From an uncultured Clostridia bacterium (GTDB lineage: Bacteria; Bacillota; Clostridia; Christensenellales; Borkfalkiaceae), in NCBI GenBank assembly GCA_947631005.1, contig CANRJR010000014.1, forward strand, positions 1-54,069: 54,069 nucleotides of DNA, in the 5' to 3' direction. The translations under genes and the position numbers were made by a program. The notes beneath the pieces are model-generated. The model was not told the DNA's origin and did no database searches. It was given only the letters and a program-made list of their open reading frames with translations. Positions 34,130-43,547 of the stretch are shown in pieces. Position 1 is the stretch's first letter, and every line of letters starts with the position of its first letter.

Positions 34130-34992
34130 TGCAGACCGTTCAGTGGTATCCGGGGCACATGGCGAAAGCCCTGCGGCAGACCGAGGAGGCGGCAAAGCTC
34201 GCCGACGCGTTCGCGATCGTGCTCGACGCGCGCTGTCCCGCCGCGAGCTACAACCGAAAACTGACCGCCGCCGCGGGCAAAAAGCCCGTGCTCTACGTCG
34301 TCAACAAGGGAGATCTTGCGGACGGCGGCGCAGACGGGATCGTGGCGGCACTTCGCCAAAACGGGCAAAACGCTATTAAAACGGCGGCGGGAGACGCCGC
34401 CTCTTTGCGCGCTTTCAAGACCGCGCTCGAAGGGCTCGCCGCGGAGAAGACGGCGCGGAACAGAGAAAAGGGGGTTTCAAAGCCGTTGCGCTTCCTCGTC
34501 GCGGGCATTCCCAACACGGGCAAGAGTACCCTCATCAACCTGCTCGCGGGCGGGAAAAAGGCAAAAACGGGCGACAAGGCGGGCGTCACGCGGCAACAGC
34601 AATGGGTGCGTTGCGGCGCGTTCGACCTGCTCGATACGCCCGGGACGATGCCGCCCTCCTGCGAAGACCAAACGCTCGCGCGGCGGCTCGCCTTTGCGGG
34701 GTGTCTCAACGACGACGCGCTCGCCCTCGACGAGATCGCCCTCTGCCTTTTGGACGAACTCGGCGAAAAATATCCCGAAGCCCTGCGCGCCCGCTACGGC
34801 GCGTTCTCCCGCACGCCGTCGGAAATGCTCGGTCTGCTCTGCAAGGCGCGCGGATTTTTGTCGCGGGGCGGGGAATACGACTATGAACGGGGCGTGCGCG
34901 CCCTTTTGGACGATTTCAGAAAGGGCAAGCTCGGCAGGGTCTGCTTCGACAGCGTTGCCGACGCCCGCCGCGCGGGGCTCTTGGGAGAGTGA
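34129..34992 (+). CDS. rbgA: Ribosome biogenesis GTPase RbgA (YlqF)
   Basis: A 287-residue circularly permuted GTPase. WYPGHMAKA is the N-terminal signature, followed by G4 (VVNKGD near residue 63), then G1 (AGIPNTGKST near 124), the GVTRQQQW switch and G3 (DTPGTM). The order G4-G1-G3 identifies the permuted YlqF/YawG group. It assembles the 50S subunit late in maturation. AAAGGAGG precedes the ATG, which overlaps the trmD stop as TGATG. Confidence 0.93.
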   Translation: MQTVQWYPGHMAKALRQTEEAAKLADAFAIVLDARCPAASYNRKLTAAAGKKPVLYVVNKGDLADGGADGIVAALRQNGQNAIKTAAGDAASLRAFKTALEGLAAEKTARNREKGVSKPLRFLVAGIPNTGKSTLINLLAGGKKAKTGDKAGVTRQQQWVRCGAFDLLDTPGTMPPSCEDQTLARRLAFAGCLNDDALALDEIALCLLDELGEKYPEALRARYGAFSRTPSEMLGLLCKARGFLSRGGEYDYERGVRALLDDFRKGKLGRVCFDSVADARRAGLLGE

Positions 34993-34993
34993 T

Positions 34994-35629
34994 ATGGACC
35001 GTCCCGACTACGAAAGAGAACTGCTCGCAAAGGGCTATACCGCCGTCGCGGGGGTAGACGAGGTGGGACGCGGACCTCTGGCGGGTCCCGTCGTGTGCGC
35101 CGCCGTCATTCTTCCCGTCGAGGAGACCCGTTTGATCGCAGGCGTGAACGACAGCAAACAGCTCTCCAAAAAGGTGCGCGAGCGGCTTGCGGAGGAGATC
35201 AGGGCGACCGCCCGCGCCTATGCGATCGCCGAAGTGGGGGAGGACGTCATCGACGAGATCAACATCTTGCAGGCGACCCGCCTGTGCATGAAGCGGGCGG
35301 TTTTGTCCCTCGCCCTTTCCCCCGATTTCGTGGTGACGGACGGCAACATGCGTTTGGATATCCCCATGCCGCAGACGAGCGTCGTAAAGGGGGACGCGCG
35401 CATCTATTCGGTGGGGGCGGCGAGCATTCTCGCAAAGGTGTACCGCGACGCGCTCATGGCGCGCTATGCCGAAGAATATCCCGCGTACGGCTTCGAGCGC
35501 AACGCAGGGTACGGCACGGCGGAGCATATCCGCGCGATCGGGGAGGTCGGCATATGCAAAATTCACCGAAAGACTTTCGTAAAAAAGTTTTTGGCAGGAA
35601 CGCCGAAAACGACGTCTGCAAATACCTGA
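34994..35629 (+). CDS. rnhB: Ribonuclease HII
   Basis: A 211-residue enzyme cleaving RNA in RNA-DNA hybrids and single ribonucleotides in DNA. The catalytic D and E appear in GVDEVGRGPLAGPVV (about residues 18-32), with further acidic residues in FVVTDGNMRL near 115 and VYRDALM near 150. The C terminus GICKIHRKTF is typical. It starts 1 nt after rbgA. Its 3' end overlaps yraN by 76 nt in another frame. Confidence 0.93.
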   Translation: MDRPDYERELLAKGYTAVAGVDEVGRGPLAGPVVCAAVILPVEETRLIAGVNDSKQLSKKVRERLAEEIRATARAYAIAEVGEDVIDEINILQATRLCMKRAVLSLALSPDFVVTDGNMRLDIPMPQTSVVKGDARIYSVGAASILAKVYRDALMARYAEEYPAYGFERNAGYGTAEHIRAIGEVGICKIHRKTFVKKFLAGTPKTTSANT

Positions 35630-35916
35630 AAAAGCGGGGCTACCGCCTCATCGCGCGCAACTTCGTCACCCCGTTCGGGGAGGCGGACGTCGTGGCGGAA
35701 AGCCCGGACGGCTATGTCTGTCTGGTGGAGGTGAAGGCGCGTTCCACCGAAGCGTGGGGCATGCCCGCCGAGGCGGTCGACGCCAAAAAGCGGCAACGCT
35801 ACCGCCGCATCGCGGAGTACTACTGCATGTTGCAAAAGAGGGAAGTCCCCATCCGCTACGACATCGCGTCGGTCACCCCGAACGGCATGGAATATTTCGA
35901 AAACGCATATGAATGA
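35554..35916 (+). CDS. UPF0102 (YraN) family endonuclease-like protein
   Basis: A 120-residue protein with the YraN pattern: FGRNAENDVCKYLKKRGY at the N terminus, then GEADVVAESPDGYVCLVEVKARS near residues 43-65, which matches the nuclease-fold E-x-D...E-x-K active-site arrangement. RNase HII is its classic neighbour. GGGAGG lies 9 nt before ATG 35554, supporting a start inside rnhB with a 76-nt overlap, longer than the other overlaps here. The molecular function is unproven. It ends the tmk-rimM-trmD cluster. Confidence 0.88.
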   Translation: MQNSPKDFRKKVFGRNAENDVCKYLKKRGYRLIARNFVTPFGEADVVAESPDGYVCLVEVKARSTEAWGMPAEAVDAKKRQRYRRIAEYYCMLQKREVPIRYDIASVTPNGMEYFENAYE

Positions 35917-35917
35917 C

Positions 35918-35943
35918 CGCCCGCGCGCCGCGCGGGCGTTTTT
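35918..35943 (+). terminator. Intrinsic terminator after yraN
   Basis: A 9-bp G+C stem, CGCCCGCGC (35918-35926) with GCGCGGGCG (35930-35938), 3-nt loop, T-run 35939-35943. Confidence 0.88.
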
Positions 35944-36008
35944 ACGGACGCGAGGTATAAACGCGGGGCGAAAGCGCAATAATCCCTCCGTGTATTTGGA
36001 GGTGTGCG

Positions 36009-39000
36009 ATGCCCCGCCGCAATGTTCCGACTGCCGCAATCTGTGTCCCCGACGTCATCGGCTACCGTGACGCCTTTTTTTGTACGCCGCTCTCCGTCAC
36101 CGTCCGCAATCCCTCGCCCGAGAACATGCGCGTGGAGATCCGCGTGGAGGGGGAATTTCTCGCGGCGTGTTCGCTCGGCGGCGACGTGCCCTTTGAGAGC
36201 GAACAGACCTTTTCCGCTTCGGCGTTTTCCCCCGTCGCCCTCGCCGCCTGCGACCGAATCACGCAGTCGGAGATCCGCGCCGCCGTCTACATCGGCAAAA
36301 CGGAAGCCGTCGCCGTCCGCAAGACGGTCACCGTCCTCCCGTTCGATTGGTGGGAGGGGCTGGGCGGCAACGCCGCCTACCTCGCCTGCCATATCCGTCC
36401 CGACGAGGCGGCGGCACAGCTGTCCGAGCGCGCCCAAGCCCGCGTCGGACGGTGGGGAACGGAGAGCTCCCCGCGGTATTTGCTCGCCGCCCTCTTCGAG
36501 GAAGCGCGCGCCGCGCGGCTCGTGCAAAGCCTGCCCGATTGCACGTGCCCGCTTTCCACGCAGGGCAACGACGCGCTCTCCGTCGCCCTGCGCGTCTGCG
36601 CCTGTCTGGAACGGGCGGGGTACGCGCCCGTGCTCGGGATCGGGCGCGGGGTCGCCGTGGGGGTGTGGCTGTACGAGAGCTGTTTCCTCGAAAGCGTGAC
36701 CGACGACGCGGAGACGGTCGCCCAATACGCGCGCGCGGGAAACCTCTCCTTTTTCGACGCGGAAGATCTCCTGCCCGCGCGGGAGACGGGATTCGCGCTG
36801 TCCGAAAAGAAATGTGTGAACAAGCTCGAAACTTTTTCCTGTTTTGTCGACGTGCGCCGTTGCCGTTTAGAGGGGATCTCGCCCTGTCCCAAGAAAAAGG
36901 ACGCGGGCGCGGGGTACGAACTGCGGCGGACGGAGGAGTACGACGGCTCTGCGCCGCCCCCCGTTCTCCCGCCGCAGGAGGGGAAATGCGTCCCGCGGCC
37001 GCAGTGGGAGCGGCGGCTTCTCGACTTCACGGCGCGCAACCGCCTTCTCGCCTTTTCCGAAAAGAACGCCCTGCGTTTGGCGGCGTGCGGGGAGGACGCG
37101 CTGACTGCGACCGAGGGGGAGAAGCAGCTCTTCGGCGGGGAGGACGCGGGCGGGGACGGGCGCGCCCTCTACGCGCTCGAAGCGAAGAACGGCATGCTGC
37201 GCTGTATCGCCCCGCGGGAGGAGGTTTCCGCGACGTGCGCCCATCTCTTCCGCAAGGCGCGGGAGGCGTACGAAGAGGGGAGCGCGCAACTGCTCTATCT
37301 CGCCGTCGGGTTCTTGCGCTATACCGCAAAAGACGGCGTTCGGCGCGCGCCGCTCGCCCTCGCGCCCGTCAATCTCGCGCGGCGGGGAGACCGCTGGTTT
37401 TTGACGCGCGCCGAGGGCATGTCCGCAAACGAGACGCTTTTTGAACTGCTTTCCTCCGAATACGGCATGGGGATCGCGCGGGAGGGATCGCTCTCCCGCC
37501 TGTTTGCGCGCGTCCGCGGCGCGATCGCGGGGAGAAAGGGCTGGGCGGTCGAAGAGGACGCATACCTCGGCGCGTTCACCTTTCAGCGGTATTACCTTTG
37601 GCGGGACGTCCGCTTTTGTTTCGGCGAATTGCAAAAGAATCGTTTCGTGCGCGCGCTCACCGCGGGCGAACGGGTCGTTCCCTCTCCTCCCGCGCAAGCC
37701 GAGGATGACGCGCCGTACGACATTCTCCTGCCCCTCCCCGCCGACAGCGCGCAGTACGCGGCGATCGCCCGCGCCGCGGCGGGCGGGAGCTTTGTATTGC
37801 ATGGCCCGCCCGGGACGGGCAAGAGCCAGACGATCGCCAACATCATCGCCAACGCGCTGTATCAAGGCAAGCGGGTGCTGTTCGTCGCCGAAAAGCAAGC
37901 CGCGCTCGACGTGGTGCTCTCCCGTCTCAAAAAGGCGGGCGCGGAGGATTTCTGCCTCGCCCTGTATTCGGACAGGGCGGACAAGGCGAACGTCCTCAAA
38001 CGCATCTCCCAAACGCTCGCCCTCGTCGGCGGGGAGATCCCCGCGTTTCCGTCGGGGGAGGTCGTCGCCCTGCGCGACGCGCTCAAAGCTCCCCTGCGCG
38101 CCCTGCACGAAAAAAAGAGGGCGGGATTTTCGGTGTTCGAGGCGGTGGAGGGATATCTCGAAAACCGCGGCGCGCCCGACGTGCTCGGCGTGGGACGCGC
38201 CTTTTGCGAAAGTCTCACGCCCGAAAAGCTCGCCGCCTGCCGCCGCGCCGTGCTCGACGCGGCGACGGCGGCGCGCGAATGCGGCGGGGTGTACCGTTCC
38301 CCGTTCGCGGGCGTGGGGCTCGACCGTTGCGACGAGGCGGTTTCCGACGCCCTGCGTTGCGCCTGCGCCGTCGTCGTTGCGGAGGGGGGACATTTCAGGC
38401 GGCTCGCCGCATTGACGTGCGAGGCGTTTTCCCAATCCCCCGTCCTTTTCACCCGCGAAAAAGCCGACCTCCTGTGCGCGGTCGCGCGGGCGTTGTCGGG
38501 GGGCGGGCTCGGGGAGATGTTCGCGGGCGAGGAGGACGTGTACGCGCTCAACCGCGCCTACGACGCCTGCGCCGCCGAATACGACGCGCTCTTTTTCGCG
38601 CCCGTCTCGCTGCCCTCGCCCGACGAGCTCTTGTCCTATCTCGACCGCGGTGGAGATTGGAAGCTGTCCTCCCGCACGCTCGCGGCGGCGGAGAAGCTCA
38701 AACGGGTCGCCCGCGCCCCGCTTGCGGACGGGGATATGCCCCGCGCCCTGCGCGTCGCCCTCCGTCTGCGGCAGTGCGCCGCCCGTCTGAAATGCCGTCC
38801 CCCGCGGGGGAGGGCGAAGAGACGGCGGGAAGCCCGTCTCGCCCCGCTGTACGCCCTCTACCGCGACGCCGAATCGCTCTTCCCCGACTTCCGTCCCGAC
38901 GGGTTTCGCGCGGGGTGCGCCCGCGCAAGCCGCCTGAAACCGCTCTTCGAGGGACTGCTTTGCGCGCGGGAGAACTTCGAACGCGCCGAAGCGCATCTCT

Positions 39001-41264
39001 GCCGCATCGCGTGCATCGAACGGGAGAGCGGACCGGACGACGCCGCCGCCCGCGCCGCCGCCCTCCTCGAAAACGTCGATCTGTTGCCGAGCTGGTGCAT
39101 GTACCGCGCCACGCGGAGCGCGCTTGCCGCGGAGGGGCTCACCTTTCTCACGGACGCGCTCGAAGAGGGAAAGCTCGGCGTCGACAACGTGCTCTCGGGT
39201 TTCGAAAAGAGCGTGTACCGCAGCTTTCTCGAATGGCAGATCCCCGCCGATCCGCTGCTCTCCCGCATGACGGTGGGGACGGTAGACGAGACGGCGGAAC
39301 GGCTGTGCGAGGCGGTCGGGGCGTTCGAAAGGGCTTCGGCGGCGGCACTTCGCGGAACGTTGCTCGCGCGGCGGGACAGGGAGGAGCTTCCCGTCTTTCG
39401 CGGCTTCGAGAAGAACGGCTTGCGGGGGGTGAGCCTGCGCGACTTCTTCGCCCGCGTGCCCGCCCTCATGCGCACGGTCTGTCCGTGTCTGCTCATGAGC
39501 CCGTCCACCGTCGCGCAATATCTTCCCGCCGAGGCGGACGGCTTCGATCTCGTCATCTTCGACGAAGCCTCCCAGCTTCCCACCGCGGAGGCGATCGGCG
39601 CGCTCGCGCGGGGGAAGGCGGCGATCGTCGTCGGCGATCCCAAACAGCTCCCCCCCACCCCCTTTTTCAACGCGCCCGCCGAGGAGGAGAGCAGCGTGCT
39701 CGACGACTGCCTCGCCCTCGGCATGGGGGAGGAGCGGCTGTTGTGGCACTACCGGAGCCGCCACGAATCGCTCATCGCCTTCTCCAATCTCCATTCTTAC
39801 GACGGCAAACTGCGCACCGTGCCATCTCCCGAGGCGCGGGGCAGCCGCGTGCGGCTCGTCCGCGTCGACGGCGTGTACGACCGCGCCCGCACCAAGAGCA
39901 ACGGCGCGGAAGCCGAAGCCCTCGTCGCGGAGATCGTGCGGCGGCTGTCAGACCCCGTCCTGTGCAAGATGAGCATGGGCGTCGTCACCTTTTCGGGCGC
40001 GCAGCAGGAGGACGTGGCGCGGCGGCTGAACGCCGCGCTCAAAAAGCGGGGGCTCGAGGGAACGGCATATGCGGGCGACGAGCCGCTGTTCGTGAAAAAC
40101 CTCGAAAACGTGCAGGGGGACGAGCGGGACGTCATCCTCTTCTCGGTCGGCTACGGCAAGGACAAAAACGGCGCGCTCTCGCATAACTTCGGACCGCTCA
40201 ACCGCACGGGCGGGGAGCGGCGGCTCAACGTCGCAGTCTCCCGCGCGCGGGAGGAGATGATCGTGTTCTCCTCCATGACCGCCGACGACATCGACCTCGG
40301 GCGCACGGCGGCGAAGGGCGTTGCGGGGCTCAAAGCCTTTTTGGCGTTCGCGGCGGACGGGTCGTGCTGTAAGAGCGCGGCGGGCGGGACGCGGGGGATC
40401 GGAAAGTTTTTGGCGGCGGAGCTCGAAAAGTACGGCTACGAGTGCCGCCTCGGCGTGGGCGCGTCGGGCGCGAAGATCGACGTCGCCGTACTCGACCCCC
40501 GCGACAAAAACAGGTATCTGCTCGCCGTGCTCGGGGACGGCGGGGAACTCTCGGTCAAGGATAGCTACGTCTTGCAGACGCAGTCGCTCATCGCGCGGGG
40601 CTGGAACGTCGCGCGGGTGGGGAGCGTGACCTTTTTCAACAATCCCAAGCGGGAGGCGGCGCGCATCAAAGACCTGCTCGACCGCCTCTCGGGCAGGGAG
40701 CGCGCCCCGCTCGAAAAGTACCGCAGGGCGTACAAGTTCGTCCGCGAAAAACGGGCGGAGACCCCCGCTTTCTTTTTGGACGAGAACAACGACGGGGAAA
40801 TTTGCGCCCGTCTTTGCGAGATCGTGGCGGCGGAAGAGCCCATCTCCCGCGACTTTTTGCGGCGCAGGTGTTTGGCGACGTTCGGCGTGGAGGGGAACGG
40901 GCGCATCGACGCGCGGCTCGACGCGCTCATCGACCGCTGTGATTTTCGCCGTGAACGCGCGCTCGGCGTCGAATACTTCTATAAGACGGCGCGCGCCGTC
41001 GCCCCCGACAGCTTCCGCGCAGAGGGCGGGGGGGCGGCGCGGCGCGCGGAGGACGTTACGGTGTTCGAGATGCTCGCCCTCATCAGGAGCGCGCTCGAAG
41101 AGCGGGTCGCGCTCTATCTCGACGAGCTCGTTCCGCTCGCGGCGCGTGCGCTCGGGACGCGCATGAGCGACCGCTTCGCGCAATATGTGCGCCGTTGCGT
41201 CGCGTACGGGGAGGAGCGGGGGATGTTTCTGCGTTCCTGCGCCGACCGCGTTTCGCTCGCGTAA
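36009..41264 (+). CDS. Giant superfamily 1 helicase with DUF4011, Vsr-like and DUF3320-like regions
   Basis: A 1,751-residue cytosolic protein. Residues 1-320 include an Ig-like start and a WWEG...VGVWL region resembling the transglutaminase-like N terminus of this family. DUF4011-like sequence begins at about 332 (RRLLDFTARNRLLAF). Helicase motifs are intact: Walker A GPPGTGKSQT near 599, FDEASQLP near 1187, GDPKQLPPT near 1212, YRSRHESL near 1247, NVQGDERDVI near 1366 and NVAVSRARE near 1407. A Vsr/MTES_1575-like nuclease region follows (about 1466-1557), then a DUF3320-like tail. The usual E-x-D-G of the nuclease reads LGDGG. Relatives occur in predicted antiviral islands. TTTGGAGGTG precedes the ATG. 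No partner gene is adjacent. Confidence 0.85.
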   Translation: MPRRNVPTAAICVPDVIGYRDAFFCTPLSVTVRNPSPENMRVEIRVEGEFLAACSLGGDVPFESEQTFSASAFSPVALAACDRITQSEIRAAVYIGKTEAVAVRKTVTVLPFDWWEGLGGNAAYLACHIRPDEAAAQLSERAQARVGRWGTESSPRYLLAALFEEARAARLVQSLPDCTCPLSTQGNDALSVALRVCACLERAGYAPVLGIGRGVAVGVWLYESCFLESVTDDAETVAQYARAGNLSFFDAEDLLPARETGFALSEKKCVNKLETFSCFVDVRRCRLEGISPCPKKKDAGAGYELRRTEEYDGSAPPPVLPPQEGKCVPRPQWERRLLDFTARNRLLAFSEKNALRLAACGEDALTATEGEKQLFGGEDAGGDGRALYALEAKNGMLRCIAPREEVSATCAHLFRKAREAYEEGSAQLLYLAVGFLRYTAKDGVRRAPLALAPVNLARRGDRWFLTRAEGMSANETLFELLSSEYGMGIAREGSLSRLFARVRGAIAGRKGWAVEEDAYLGAFTFQRYYLWRDVRFCFGELQKNRFVRALTAGERVVPSPPAQAEDDAPYDILLPLPADSAQYAAIARAAAGGSFVLHGPPGTGKSQTIANIIANALYQGKRVLFVAEKQAALDVVLSRLKKAGAEDFCLALYSDRADKANVLKRISQTLALVGGEIPAFPSGEVVALRDALKAPLRALHEKKRAGFSVFEAVEGYLENRGAPDVLGVGRAFCESLTPEKLAACRRAVLDAATAARECGGVYRSPFAGVGLDRCDEAVSDALRCACAVVVAEGGHFRRLAALTCEAFSQSPVLFTREKADLLCAVARALSGGGLGEMFAGEEDVYALNRAYDACAAEYDALFFAPVSLPSPDELLSYLDRGGDWKLSSRTLAAAEKLKRVARAPLADGDMPRALRVALRLRQCAARLKCRPPRGRAKRRREARLAPLYALYRDAESLFPDFRPDGFRAGCARASRLKPLFEGLLCARENFERAEAHLCRIACIERESGPDDAAARAAALLENVDLLPSWCMYRATRSALAAEGLTFLTDALEEGKLGVDNVLSGFEKSVYRSFLEWQIPADPLLSRMTVGTVDETAERLCEAVGAFERASAAALRGTLLARRDREELPVFRGFEKNGLRGVSLRDFFARVPALMRTVCPCLLMSPSTVAQYLPAEADGFDLVIFDEASQLPTAEAIGALARGKAAIVVGDPKQLPPTPFFNAPAEEESSVLDDCLALGMGEERLLWHYRSRHESLIAFSNLHSYDGKLRTVPSPEARGSRVRLVRVDGVYDRARTKSNGAEAEALVAEIVRRLSDPVLCKMSMGVVTFSGAQQEDVARRLNAALKKRGLEGTAYAGDEPLFVKNLENVQGDERDVILFSVGYGKDKNGALSHNFGPLNRTGGERRLNVAVSRAREEMIVFSSMTADDIDLGRTAAKGVAGLKAFLAFAADGSCCKSAAGGTRGIGKFLAAELEKYGYECRLGVGASGAKIDVAVLDPRDKNRYLLAVLGDGGELSVKDSYVLQTQSLIARGWNVARVGSVTFFNNPKREAARIKDLLDRLSGRERAPLEKYRRAYKFVREKRAETPAFFLDENNDGEICARLCEIVAAEEPISRDFLRRRCLATFGVEGNGRIDARLDALIDRCDFRRERALGVEYFYKTARAVAPDSFRAEGGGAARRAEDVTVFEMLALIRSALEERVALYLDELVPLAARALGTRMSDRFAQYVRRCVAYGEERGMFLRSCADRVSLA

Positions 41265-41278
41265 GTTTCAAAAAACAT

Positions 41279-41307
41279 TTGACAAATAAAAAGGAATATG
41301 ATAGGAT
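41279..41307 (+). promoter_or_regulatory. Promoter of the potassium-uptake pair
   Basis: TTGACA (41279-41284), 17 bp, TAGGAT (41302-41307). It lies just after the helicase stop, so trkH/trkA form a separate unit. No c-di-AMP riboswitch is visible in the short leader. Confidence 0.78.
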
Positions 41308-41326
41308 ATCCCGCGACGGAGATATC

Positions 41327-42676
41327 ATGCAGTTTCCCAAGCACAGAGTTAAATTGAGCATATGGCAGTATTTGGCGATCGGCTATCTCATCGTCATCGC
41401 CGTCGGTACGGTATTGCTCGTCATGCCGTTTGCGGTGCGGGACGGGAAGGTAGACTTTCTGAACGCCTTCTTTACGGCGACCTCGGCGACCTGCGTCACC
41501 GGGCTCACCCCCGTGGAGACCAACATCCATTGGACGGTGTTCGGACAGATCGTCATTCTGCTGCTCATCCAATTAGGCGGGCTCGGATTCATGACGTTCG
41601 TCTCCGTGCTTCTGCTCATGGTAAAGGGCGGGCTCGGGCAGTACGAACGCCGCGCATTCATGCAGTCGATGGGCGGGCAGTCGGACGGCGTGAAGGCACT
41701 CGTTTTGCGGGTTTTCGTGGGGACGATCTGCGCCGAAACGGCGGGCGCGGCACTTCTCTCCATCCGCTTCATCGGCGACTTCGGCGCGCTTCGCGGGATC
41801 TATTACGCCATCTTCCATGCGGTGTCGGCGTTCTGCAACGCGGGCTTCGACCTCATGGGCGGTACGGTCGCGGGGACGGGTTCGCTCTCCTATTACGCCA
41901 CAGATCCGCTCGTCAGCCTCACGCTCTGCGCGCTCATCTTTTTGGGCGGGCTCGGCTTTTGCGTCTGGGACGACGTCATCGACTGCCGCTTCAACTTCAA
42001 AAAATTTCAGTTCTATACCAAGATCATTCTCATTGCGAGCGTGTCGCTGCTCGTGTGCGGGACGGGGCTTTTTATGATCTTCGAGCGCAACAATCCCTCC
42101 TACGCGGGCTACGGCTTCGGCGATAAATTGCTCTGCGCCCTCTTCAACGCGACGACGGCGCGCACGGCGGGATTCTGGACGACCGACCCCTGTACGATGT
42201 CCGACAGCGGCTATCTGCTCCTCATTGTGCTCATGTTCATCGGCGGGTGTTCGGGCTCGACGGCGGGCGGCATCAAAGTCGGCACGTTCGTCGTGCTCGT
42301 CACGGGTATGTGGAGCGTGTTCCGCGGCAAGCGCGACAACAACATCGGCAAACGCCGCATCGCGAACAGCCTGCTCGGACAGGCACTCGCCATCTTTGCG
42401 TCCTGCCTCATGCTCGTGCTCTGCGCAACGCTGCTGATCTGCGCCGTCGAACCGCAGGGACAGTTCCGCGAAACGCTCTTCGAGGTGGTCTCCGCGCTCG
42501 GTACGGTCGGGCTTTCGATGTCGCTCACCGCAACGCTTTCGGCGTTTTCGAAGATCGTGCTCATTGTGCTCATGTACGCGGGCAGGGTGGGCGTGCTCAC
42601 GCTGGCGGGCGCGGTCGCGCGCAAACGCGATACGGGCGACGTACGCAGTCCCGTCGACACATTCTATATCGGATAA
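41327..42676 (+). CDS. TrkH/KtrB-type potassium channel subunit
   Basis: A 449-residue membrane protein with the four-fold M1-P-M2 repeat. Selectivity-filter segments are visible in order: SATCVTGLTP near residue 52, SAFCNAGFD near 169, TARTAGF near 281 and LGTVGLS near 392, each with the filter glycine. FIGGCSGSTAGGIKVGT is the conserved gating-loop region. Length and partner (a single two-domain RCK protein) fit KtrB-type K+ or K+/Na+ uptake. ATG 41327 is chosen since the promoter and GGAG lie directly upstream. KtrA-type protein is encoded 12 nt later. Confidence 0.92.
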   Translation: MQFPKHRVKLSIWQYLAIGYLIVIAVGTVLLVMPFAVRDGKVDFLNAFFTATSATCVTGLTPVETNIHWTVFGQIVILLLIQLGGLGFMTFVSVLLLMVKGGLGQYERRAFMQSMGGQSDGVKALVLRVFVGTICAETAGAALLSIRFIGDFGALRGIYYAIFHAVSAFCNAGFDLMGGTVAGTGSLSYYATDPLVSLTLCALIFLGGLGFCVWDDVIDCRFNFKKFQFYTKIILIASVSLLVCGTGLFMIFERNNPSYAGYGFGDKLLCALFNATTARTAGFWTTDPCTMSDSGYLLLIVLMFIGGCSGSTAGGIKVGTFVVLVTGMWSVFRGKRDNNIGKRRIANSLLGQALAIFASCLMLVLCATLLICAVEPQGQFRETLFEVVSALGTVGLSMSLTATLSAFSKIVLIVLMYAGRVGVLTLAGAVARKRDTGDVRSPVDTFYIG

Positions 42677-42688
42677 AGGGAGGAAACC

Positions 42689-43342
42689 ATGAAATCTATT
42701 TTACTGATCGGCATGGGGAAGTTCGGGCGCACGCTCGGCGAAAAATTGCTCAATATGGGCGACGAGGTGATGATCGCCGACCGCAACGAGGACGTCATCA
42801 ACCTGCTCGCGCCCAAATACACCAACGCGGTGATTTGCAACTGCATGAACATCGAGAGCTTAAAGACGATGGATATCCCCTCTTTCGACGTATGCGTCGT
42901 GGCGATCGGCGAGGATTTTCAGGCGTCGCTCGAAGTCACGTCCAACCTCAAAGACCTCGGCGCGAAGCGGGTCATCTCCAAGGCGGCGACCGAGATCCAG
43001 CGCAAGTTCCTCCTCCGTGTCGGCGCGGACGAGGTGATCTATCCCGATAAAGATATCGCCGAAAAACTCGCCGTCAGACTCAATTCCGCCAAGGTCATCA
43101 ACTTCATCGACCTCGATTCCGAATATTCCATCTTCGAGATCGCCCTCCCCGCCAAGTGGAGCGGGAAAAAACTCGTCGACATCAACCCCCGCGTCAAGTA
43201 CGGCATGAACATCCTCACCATCAAAAAGGGACGGGACGTCGTCGCCTCCCTCGACGGGAATTATGTGTTCGAAGAGGGCGACCAGCTCGTCGTGTTCGGC
43301 AACACCGAACGCATTCTGAAATTTACGAATAAACAGAAATGA
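42689..43342 (+). CDS. TrkA/KtrA-type RCK regulatory subunit
   Basis: A 217-residue cytosolic gating protein. The N-terminal Rossmann-type RCK domain starts with the nucleotide motif GMGKFGRTLG (about residues 8-17) and D31, which should bind ATP/ADP or NAD(H). RVISKAATEIQRKFLLRVGADEVIYPD is typical of TrkA_N. The C-terminal RCK_C domain runs from about 138 to 217 (LVDINPRVKYGMNIL, EEGDQLVVFGN). It follows a GGGAGGAAA ribosome binding site. The family B repeat begins directly after its TGA. Confidence 0.92.
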   Translation: MKSILLIGMGKFGRTLGEKLLNMGDEVMIADRNEDVINLLAPKYTNAVICNCMNIESLKTMDIPSFDVCVVAIGEDFQASLEVTSNLKDLGAKRVISKAATEIQRKFLLRVGADEVIYPDKDIAEKLAVRLNSAKVINFIDLDSEYSIFEIALPAKWSGKKLVDINPRVKYGMNILTIKKGRDVVASLDGNYVFEEGDQLVVFGNTERILKFTNKQK

Positions 43343-43547
43343 GTTCACAAAAAAGTTCACAAATTTTGTTTTTGCTTCGCCAAAACAAAATTTCGTGATA
43401 GAAACTGACTTTCTCTTAAATTAGAGCCCGTCCTCAAAGATGGTATGTAAGACAATAAGCGCGAGGTTTCGCGCTTATTGTGTCGCGCACGGTGGAAGTG
43501 AATTCCACCTAACGCCATTATTTGGAAGCCTGAAAGGCGTAATAATA
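43343..43547. repeat. Structured stop-adjacent repeat, family B copy 2
   Basis: It begins on the base after the trkA TGA. GTTCACAAA is doubled here. Hairpin 1 pairs 43361-43372 with 43382-43393, with a G-C pair (43368-43386) where copy 1 has C-G. Hairpin 2 (43452-43481) is a perfect ACAATAAGCGCGA/TCGCGCTTATTGT helix. The distal part, GAAGTGAATTCCACCTAACGCC, is shared with 16102-16154. Confidence 0.8.

Noticed and set aside
36009..43342. Defence island formed by the helicase and its neighbours
   Set aside because: The flanking genes are ribosome-associated and potassium-uptake genes with their own promoters; no methyltransferase, nuclease or toxin partner is present.
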